Shown here in pieces: positions 58,804 through 64,000 of a stretch of DNA of 64,000 bases. Origin of the DNA: Chloracidobacterium sp. Lineage in GTDB: Bacteria > Acidobacteriota > Blastocatellia > Pyrinomonadales > Pyrinomonadaceae. The DNA lies in assembly GCA_016706275.1 (NCBI GenBank), contig JADJJY010000003.1:620001-684000 (forward strand). The letters are read 5' to 3'. The notes beneath the pieces were generated by a model, which did no database searches, was not told where the DNA came from, and saw nothing but the letters and a program-made list of their open reading frames with translations. Position 1 is the first letter of the stretch. Every line of letters begins with the position of its first letter. Position numbers and translations under genes: made by a program.

Positions 58804-61254
58804 ATGAAAAATCTATATCCCTCTCTGCGCCTCTGCGTTTCAATTTTTCTGTTTGCCGTTGCGGCCGCAGCCCAGATCCCCGCGCCAAAGGATGTGCTCG
58901 GCTTTACACCCGGTGATGACCGCAAGCTCGCGAGTTGGGCTCAAACGGTCGAGTATTTTAAGAAACTCGACGCCGCGAGTGATCGCGTGATGTTTCAGGA
59001 GATCGGTAAGACGACAATGGGAGCACCGTTTGTCTATGCGACGATCTCAAGCCCCGAAAATCTTAAGAACCTCGAAAAGTACAAACAGATCAACGCCCAG
59101 CTCGCCGACCCGCGAACAATTAAAAAGATCCCACTTCGCAACGGCCGGGAGATGGCTCCGGACCTTGTTGCTCAGATGCTTGCCGCACAGGGCAAGACCA
59201 TCGTCCTCATCACCTGCGGCGTGCATTCGACTGAGGTTGGGAGCTATTTGTCATCGATGCTTATCGCCCAGAGGCTTGCGGGTACGAACGACGCGGAAAC
59301 TAAAAAGATCCTCGACAACACGATCATCCTGCTCGTCCCGTCCCTTAATCCCGACGGCGTCGATATCGTTAAGAATTGGTACGACAAAACGCTCGGGACA
59401 AAATTTGAGGGCACTGAGCCGCCGGAGCTTTATCACAAATATGTCGGCCACGACAACAACCGCGACTGGTACGCTTTTACACAGGTCGAGACGCAGCTCA
59501 CCGTCGATAAGATCCACAACGTCTGGCACCCGCAGATCGTCCACGACATCCACCAACAAGGGGCTTTTGGTTCGCGGCTGTTCCTGCCGCCGTATATGGA
59601 GCCGGTCGAGCCAAACGTCCCAAAACAGATCGTCGAGGGTTACACGGAACTTGGTAACTACATGGCCGAATCGATGCGAAAGGTCGGCTATCAGGGAATA
59701 ACCACCAACTCGACCTACGACGCATGGACACCCGCACGAGCCTATTCGCACTATCACGGCGGCGTCCGCATCTTGAGCGAGACCGCGTCGGCAAAACTCG
59801 CAACACCTATCACCGTTACTTTTGACCAACTACGCGGCAGCGAAGGCTTTGACGCGAAAAAAGAATCCGCAAACTTTGGCCCCGTCTGGAAAGGCGGCGA
59901 ATGGAACCTCCGCAAAATAACCGACCACATGACTACCGCCGCGAAAGCCTTACTCGTTCACGCCGCCGCCAACCGCGAAAAATGGCTGACGAGATTTTAT
60001 GAGATCGGGAAAGAAGCGGTACGGCCGAGGAAGAAAGGGGAATTGATGGGATTTATACTACCTAAAAGGGGAGAATATTCCACCAAAGGTGAGACTTTCG
60101 TGTCTTCCCTGCTTGATAGAGGGAACGTCGAAATCCAGACGCCAAAATCCTTCAGTTACAACGGGCGTACATTCAAGGAAGGAACTGAGGTTATATGGCT
60201 GGCTCAACCGTATGCCGCTTTTGCGAAAGCGTTACTTGAACGACAGGATTATCCACACCTGCTCGACGAGAACGGTAACCCGATATCACCGTATGATGTC
60301 ACGGCCCATACAATGTCGCTTCTCGCTGATCGGGAGGTTATTCCAATTACTGAGATCATTTCCCTAAAGCAACCCAAATATCAGCGGGTCGAAGCCGATA
60401 CCGATGTCGGATGTGTTGCCAAGGCATATGAGGTACAAGTTTACCGTTCTGCGATCCCATCCATGGATGAAGGGTGGACGCGTTGGTCCCTGAACAACTC
60501 AAGATCTCAACGCCATCCTTTCATCTCTCCTTGTGATCAACTTACATACAGTTCGCTGACCAACCCGCAAATAAGAAACAATCAGATTAAGGCTCTAACT
60601 TGGAGTAGCAACGTCAGCGCACCCGGCACCATCATCTTCCCCGACCAACCGCCCGCTCAGATCCTTAACGGCTATGCGAAAGGTTCGATGCCGGATGAAT
60701 ACACGGGCGGCGTGGGTAAAGAAGGCGTCGCGAATCTCAAGAAATTTGTCGAGATTGGCGGCACGCTCGTCTTTCTAAACCGCTCGTCCGATTTTGCCAT
60801 CGAGCAGTTCAACCTGCCGATCCGGGACGTAACAAAGGGCCTCGCCCGCAAGGATTTTTACATTCCCGGCTCAATACTCCGTACCGAACTCGACCTGACC
60901 AACCCGATTGCCAAAGGAATGCCAAAAGCGTCGATATCCTGGTTCGAAAACGGCCCGGTGTTTGAGCTCATTCAGACGCCACCACCGCCCGCCGGCGTCG
61001 ATGCGGCGGACATGAAGCGGCCAACGTACATCGACGAACCTAGAGACGCTCGCGTTATTGCAAAGTACCCGTCCGACCCGTCGAAGATCCTCCTCTCCGG
61101 CTGGGCACTCGGTGCGGAAAAGATAGCAGGCAAAGCCGCGCTTGTCGAGGTGCGTATAGGCAAAGGCAAGATCATCCTCTTCGGCTTTCGGCCGCAGTAT
61201 CGTGGGCAGTCTCTGGCGACGTTCCCGCTGCTGTTCAATGCGATAAGTCAGTAG
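58804..61254 (+). CDS. Secreted M14-type zinc carboxypeptidase-like protein
   Basis: An 816-residue exported protein. The signal peptide (LYPSLRLCVSIFLFAVAAAAQ) is encoded partly by a CTCTGCG-repeat-like stretch. The catalytic domain has zinc ligands His141 and Glu144 in GVHSTEVGS and His247 or His250 in HDIHQQG, plus VPSLNPDGVDI and the NNRDW motif. The rest (from about 350) is an accessory beta-rich region ending in the RIGKGKIILFGFRPQYRGQSLATFPLLFNAI strand set. It likely cleaves peptides or peptidoglycan fragments outside the cell. It is sandwiched between two nuclease/inverted-repeat cassettes. Confidence 0.88.
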   Translation: MKNLYPSLRLCVSIFLFAVAAAAQIPAPKDVLGFTPGDDRKLASWAQTVEYFKKLDAASDRVMFQEIGKTTMGAPFVYATISSPENLKNLEKYKQINAQLADPRTIKKIPLRNGREMAPDLVAQMLAAQGKTIVLITCGVHSTEVGSYLSSMLIAQRLAGTNDAETKKILDNTIILLVPSLNPDGVDIVKNWYDKTLGTKFEGTEPPELYHKYVGHDNNRDWYAFTQVETQLTVDKIHNVWHPQIVHDIHQQGAFGSRLFLPPYMEPVEPNVPKQIVEGYTELGNYMAESMRKVGYQGITTNSTYDAWTPARAYSHYHGGVRILSETASAKLATPITVTFDQLRGSEGFDAKKESANFGPVWKGGEWNLRKITDHMTTAAKALLVHAAANREKWLTRFYEIGKEAVRPRKKGELMGFILPKRGEYSTKGETFVSSLLDRGNVEIQTPKSFSYNGRTFKEGTEVIWLAQPYAAFAKALLERQDYPHLLDENGNPISPYDVTAHTMSLLADREVIPITEIISLKQPKYQRVEADTDVGCVAKAYEVQVYRSAIPSMDEGWTRWSLNNSRSQRHPFISPCDQLTYSSLTNPQIRNNQIKALTWSSNVSAPGTIIFPDQPPAQILNGYAKGSMPDEYTGGVGKEGVANLKKFVEIGGTLVFLNRSSDFAIEQFNLPIRDVTKGLARKDFYIPGSILRTELDLTNPIAKGMPKASISWFENGPVFELIQTPPPPAGVDAADMKRPTYIDEPRDARVIAKYPSDPSKILLSGWALGAEKIAGKAALVEVRIGKGKIILFGFRPQYRGQSLATFPLLFNAISQ

Positions 61255-61258
61255 GAGT

Positions 61259-61700
61259 TTTTGCCACGAATTACACGAATAGCACGAATGGAAGAAGGAA
61301 TTTTATATAAGGATCTCTCCTATAAATTAGTTGGGCTTGCGATGCAGGCTCATACAGAATTGGGTTTTGGATTTCTTGAAAAGGTCTATGAAAACGCTTT
61401 GATGATCTTATTCGAGGAAAATGGTATCCGAGCGGTCAGCCAGGTGCCCATTGTCGTTCCATTTCACGGACAAATAGTTGGGGAATATGTGGCCGACATC
61501 GTAGTGGATGATTCAATAATTGTTGAACTAAAAGCCCAAGACCGTATTGCCGAAATCCATAAGGCACAAACCCTAAACTATCTAAAAGCCACTAACTATC
61601 GACTTGCCCTCCTCATTAACTTTGGTAAGTACAAATTAGAGTACGAACGCCTGGTCAGGTAAACTCCTTATTCGTGCCATTCGTGTAATTCGTGGCAAAA
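61259..61700. mobile_element. Candidate miniature element: GxxExxY nuclease gene between inverted repeats
   Basis: Left arm 61259-61288 and right arm 61671-61700 are inverted copies of 30 bp with one mismatch (core GCCACGAATTACACGAAT). The only content is the 124-residue GxxExxY gene, whose start codon is at the inner end of the left arm and whose stop is 8 bp before the right arm. The unit begins 4 bp after the M14 stop and ends 8 bp before the M16 start. No target-site duplication could be established by eye. Confidence 0.7.
61288..61662 (+). CDS. GxxExxY family protein (PD-(D/E)XK-like)
   Basis: A 124-residue protein of the GxxExxY family (TIGR04256/PF13366 PDDEXK_3). The name motif is in LGFGFLEKVYENAL. 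The catalytic-like D and E-x-K are in GEYVADIVVDDSIIVELKAQD, followed by HKAQTLNYLKATNYRLALLINFG. Family function is unknown; a nuclease fold is predicted. The ATG lies at the boundary of the left inverted repeat. Confidence 0.88.
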   Translation: MEEGILYKDLSYKLVGLAMQAHTELGFGFLEKVYENALMILFEENGIRAVSQVPIVVPFHGQIVGEYVADIVVDDSIIVELKAQDRIAEIHKAQTLNYLKATNYRLALLINFGKYKLEYERLVR

Positions 61701-61708
61701 GCTCTTTA

Positions 61709-62992
61709 ATGAAAGAAGATATACAAGAAACCCGTCTGCCTAGTGGCCTGACAATACTTACCGACCGTATGCCCGGAGTGCGTAGCGCGACGCTTGGGTT
61801 CTTTTTCCGCAAGGGTGCGCGGGACGAGCCGGGTGAACTCCACGGCATTTCACATTTTATCGAGCACACCGTTTTTAAGGGCACGGCGAAACGCTCCGCC
61901 CTCGACATCGCTATCGAGCAAGACCGTCTCGGCGGCAACCTCGATGCGTTTACGACGCACGAGGAGACGGGCTTTGCGATCAAGGTGATCGACGACCAAC
62001 TGCCGCGGGCATTTGACCTGATCGCCGATATGCTCGTGCACCCGAGGTTTGACGACACCGATCTCAAAGCCGAGCAAAAGGTCATCATCGAGGAAATGAA
62101 GATGATCGAAGATTCGCCTGAGGAATACCTCGGCGAAATTTTCAGCGAGGCGTTCTTTCCCGATCACCCGTTGGGAGCGTCGATCGCGGGAACGCCGAAA
62201 ACGGTGCGCAGCTTTGAGAGCGAAACGACACGAAAATACCACAACGAGGTTTTCAATGCGGCGAATCTTGTGATCGCAGCAGCGGGGAATGTTGATCATC
62301 AACAGATCGTCGAGCTTGCGACAAGCGTTTGGAGTACCGACTTTAGTCGGCCGTCGCCGGAAAGCCCGCTAAAGCGGGGACTCCAAGCTCCAGTCACGGC
62401 AGCTCCGATCCTTATCAAGCAAAACTCCAATCTCGAACAAGCACACCTCATCATCGCGACGCCATTCCCGTCCGCAACCGACCCAGGCCGTTATGCTGCC
62501 GATGTACTGGCAAATATCATCGGCGGGGGTACGTCGAGCCGCCTGTGGCAAAAGGTACGTGAAGAGCGTGGGCTGGCGTACAGCGTCGGTGCGTCGTCGA
62601 TCTCTTATCAGGATTGCGGTATGTTTTCGATATTTGCGGCGACTTCGCCGGATCAGGTCGAGGAGGTCGTTGACCTGTCGATCGCCGAGATGCGTGCGGT
62701 TGTAAATGACGGCGTGACCGGGGATGAACTCGAGCTTGCCAAACAACAGGCCGTCGCCTCGATCCTGCTCAGTCTCGAAGACTCAGCCTCGCGTGCCGCC
62801 GCCCTTGCCCAAGGCGAGATGACCCACGGCCGCCAGATCCCCGTCGAGGAAACGCTTCGCCGTCTTGACGCCGTCACGACGGATGATATCCACTCGCTCG
62901 CACGGGAATTTTTCCGCACCGAGAAAATTGCGTTTGCCGCACTCGGTGATCTCAGCGACCTCAAGATCGACCGCGGCCGTCTCGCCATTTGA
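61709..62992 (+). CDS. M16 family (insulinase-like) metallopeptidase
   Basis: A 427-residue processing-type peptidase. The inverted zinc motif HFIEH (His49, Glu52, His53) and the downstream Glu128/Glu129 in KVIIEEMKMIEDSPEEYLGE complete the active site. A C-terminal inactive half carries the LIIATPFPSATDPGRYAADVLANIIGGGTSSRLWQKVREERGLAYSVGAS motif. It has no obvious signal peptide. The segment ESPLKRGLQAP near residue 220 is encoded by a GCCCGCTAAAGCGGG palindrome (62363-62386). Confidence 0.93.
   Translation: MKEDIQETRLPSGLTILTDRMPGVRSATLGFFFRKGARDEPGELHGISHFIEHTVFKGTAKRSALDIAIEQDRLGGNLDAFTTHEETGFAIKVIDDQLPRAFDLIADMLVHPRFDDTDLKAEQKVIIEEMKMIEDSPEEYLGEIFSEAFFPDHPLGASIAGTPKTVRSFESETTRKYHNEVFNAANLVIAAAGNVDHQQIVELATSVWSTDFSRPSPESPLKRGLQAPVTAAPILIKQNSNLEQAHLIIATPFPSATDPGRYAADVLANIIGGGTSSRLWQKVREERGLAYSVGASSISYQDCGMFSIFAATSPDQVEEVVDLSIAEMRAVVNDGVTGDELELAKQQAVASILLSLEDSASRAAALAQGEMTHGRQIPVEETLRRLDAVTTDDIHSLAREFFRTEKIAFAALGDLSDLKIDRGRLAI
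62363..62386. repeat. In-frame palindrome in the M16 gene (GCCCGCTAAAGCGGG, ACTCCAA tail)
   Basis: The stem CCCGCT-AAAGCGGG plus GACTCCAA matches the intergenic copy at 19205-19229 (CCTGCTACAGCAGGTACTCCAA). It is read in frame as part of the linker between the two M16 halves. Confidence 0.6.
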
Positions 62993-63061
62993 TACACCAC
63001 AAAGTTAGCGCGCGACGGGGCAAATTGATGTATATTTAGCTTGCTCCCACCAAGGATCGTC

Positions 63062-63727
63062 ATGAATTTAAAACGAATATTCCTTTACCTGCTGATCGCC
63101 TCGGTAACGCTCAGCGCTCTGATCGGCATCGGTGTCATTCTTTTTGGCGAGTTTGGCGAACTCGAAACCAAGGTACTGCTGACAGCAATGACCGTTACCG
63201 TAACGAGCATCCTCGGGCTCGCGTGCGGAGCTTATCTCGAAACAAAACGCGGGCGTCTAATGCCGTTCGTTGGTATCGCCTGCGCTGTCGTCTCGGCAGT
63301 TATGTGGATGTTTACCATCTGGGCATGGCAAAACAATAATGATACGTTTGTAAAATTTTTGCTGACCGCGACGTTGCTGGCGGTCGCCTGCTCGCATTTA
63401 TCGCTCATTTCGCTCGCCCGGCTAGACCGGCGTTTCGCCTGGTCGCGATATGCGGCTCATGCGGCCGTCTGGATACTATCGGCGATCTTGCTGTATCTGA
63501 TCTGGTTCACACCCGAATCTAACGGCGATCTCATCGGCCGCGTGATCGGCACGCTTGCTGTCATCATCGCCGCCCTCACGGTCGTGACGCCTGTTTTTCA
63601 CAAACTGAGCCACGCCGAAGGGCCGACCGAGATCGACACTATCAACATCGAAATAAATCAGCTGCGGGCACGGATCGACGAGCTCGAACAGCGAAAAGCC
63701 GAACTTACAGCTGCCGGCGGCGAGTAG
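63062..63727 (+). CDS. Multi-pass membrane protein with C-terminal coiled coil
   Basis: A 221-residue inner-membrane protein with about five to six hydrophobic segments (residues 4-26, 35-55, 65-88, 98-120, 130-150, 160-180) and a C-terminal charged helix (TIDTINIEINQLRARIDELEQRKAELT) with heptad character. Nothing identifies the function. The ATG at 63062 is preferred over the ORF extension at 63041. Convergent with the next gene, 3 bp between stops. Confidence 0.65.
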   Translation: MNLKRIFLYLLIASVTLSALIGIGVILFGEFGELETKVLLTAMTVTVTSILGLACGAYLETKRGRLMPFVGIACAVVSAVMWMFTIWAWQNNNDTFVKFLLTATLLAVACSHLSLISLARLDRRFAWSRYAAHAAVWILSAILLYLIWFTPESNGDLIGRVIGTLAVIIAALTVVTPVFHKLSHAEGPTEIDTINIEINQLRARIDELEQRKAELTAAGGE

Positions 63728-63730
63728 CGA

Positions 63731-64000
63731 TCAGTTTTTTGATAGATACGCTGAGTCGGCTGCCTCGCGTGCCAGTGCGTTGGCTCCCGCCGTCTTGGCA
63801 TCAACCTTAGTTCTTAGATCTTCGAATCCCGACAACCCGGCAACGACCAATTCCTGGCCGTTGACCTTTCCATAATATTCACCGTCGGCAGGCTCACCAT
63901 ATTTCGGTATCCGAATGATCACAGCAAACGGCTTGCCGTTTGCGAGCCGCCATTCAAGTTTGGTCTTTTCCCAAATAAATCCGAAGCTAGCGGTCGCTAT
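63731..64000 (-). CDS. Hypothetical protein (partial, N-terminus beyond window)
   Basis: The C-terminal 89 residues of a protein read from the right edge: FGFIWEKTKLEWRLANGKPFAVIIRI, YGKVNGQELVVAGLSGFEDL, and an Ala-rich EAADSAYL end. Not recognised. The frame is open to the window border, so the start is missing. Confidence 0.6.
   Translation of the reverse strand: MATASFGFIWEKTKLEWRLANGKPFAVIIRIPKYGEPADGEYYGKVNGQELVVAGLSGFEDLRTKVDAKTAGANALAREAADSAYLSKN

Overview
This 64 kb window is bacterial chromosomal DNA, about 50-55% G+C by eye and densely coded. No gap between genes exceeds about 190 bp. I infer an Acidobacteriota genome, probably Blastocatellia (Pyrinomonadaceae-like). The reasons are the many secreted proteins with carboxypeptidase-regulatory-like domains, VPS10/BNR-type propellers and FG-GAP repeats, a futalosine-type menaquinone gene (mqnD), FadNAE-type beta-oxidation, and the mix of housekeeping families. 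No 16S gene is present, so the taxonomy is inference.

Layout. 1-7.2 kb (minus): inositol-3-phosphate synthase (cut by the left edge), a GH57 branching-type enzyme with a DUF4912 partner, then a tight DUF3108 / lipid methyltransferase / mqnD / SAM-methyltransferase run. 7.3-10.4 kb (minus): a two-gene secreted-protein unit. 10.6-15.7 kb: ubiX, a frameshifted LCAT-like acyltransferase, an S1C protease with TPRs, and a secreted thioredoxin-like protein. 15.9-19.9 kb (plus): rpiB, FMN reductase, DUF5996, threonine aldolase, MmcQ/YjbR and cmk, followed by tRNA-Arg(TCT) and tRNA-His(GTG). 20.2-25.8 kb (plus): a secreted subtilase, an FG-GAP protein, two ADP-heptose synthesis genes, and rsmE. 25.8-28.1 kb (minus): a secreted protein and an exonuclease/DNA methyltransferase pair. 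28.3-29.9 kb: small membrane and secreted proteins, one behind a sigma-54-type promoter, then a four-helix-bundle gene. 30-38.2 kb (minus): a nine-gene run carrying fadN, fadA and fadE with tag, yqhA and ybaK between them, behind a promoter containing a FadR-type palindrome. 38.3-44.8 kb: a Zn alcohol dehydrogenase, a peptidoglycan-binding protein, a sterol desaturase-like enzyme, a GT9-like protein and an S9 peptidase. 44.9-55.7 kb (minus): tandem giant secreted propeller paralogues, an oxidoreductase, a PilZ protein, a lipoprotein and a regulatory-like-domain protein. 55.8-64 kb: an OPT transporter, two small nuclease genes each bounded by inverted repeats, M14 and M16 peptidases, and membrane or unknown proteins.

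The most unusual theme is short palindromic DNA. At least six different intergenic palindrome families are visible, and some lie in frame inside genes. Three of them are tied to a small gene: a DUF559 nuclease (58186-58750), a GxxExxY nuclease (61259-61700) and a four-helix-bundle S23/Avd-like protein (29378-30007). The first two are compact cassettes with a nuclease between inverted structured arms, and they sandwich the M14 peptidase gene exactly. I propose these as candidates for an under-described class of miniature mobile or domesticated elements, analogous in logic to RAYT/REP units. Movement itself cannot be shown from one sequence.
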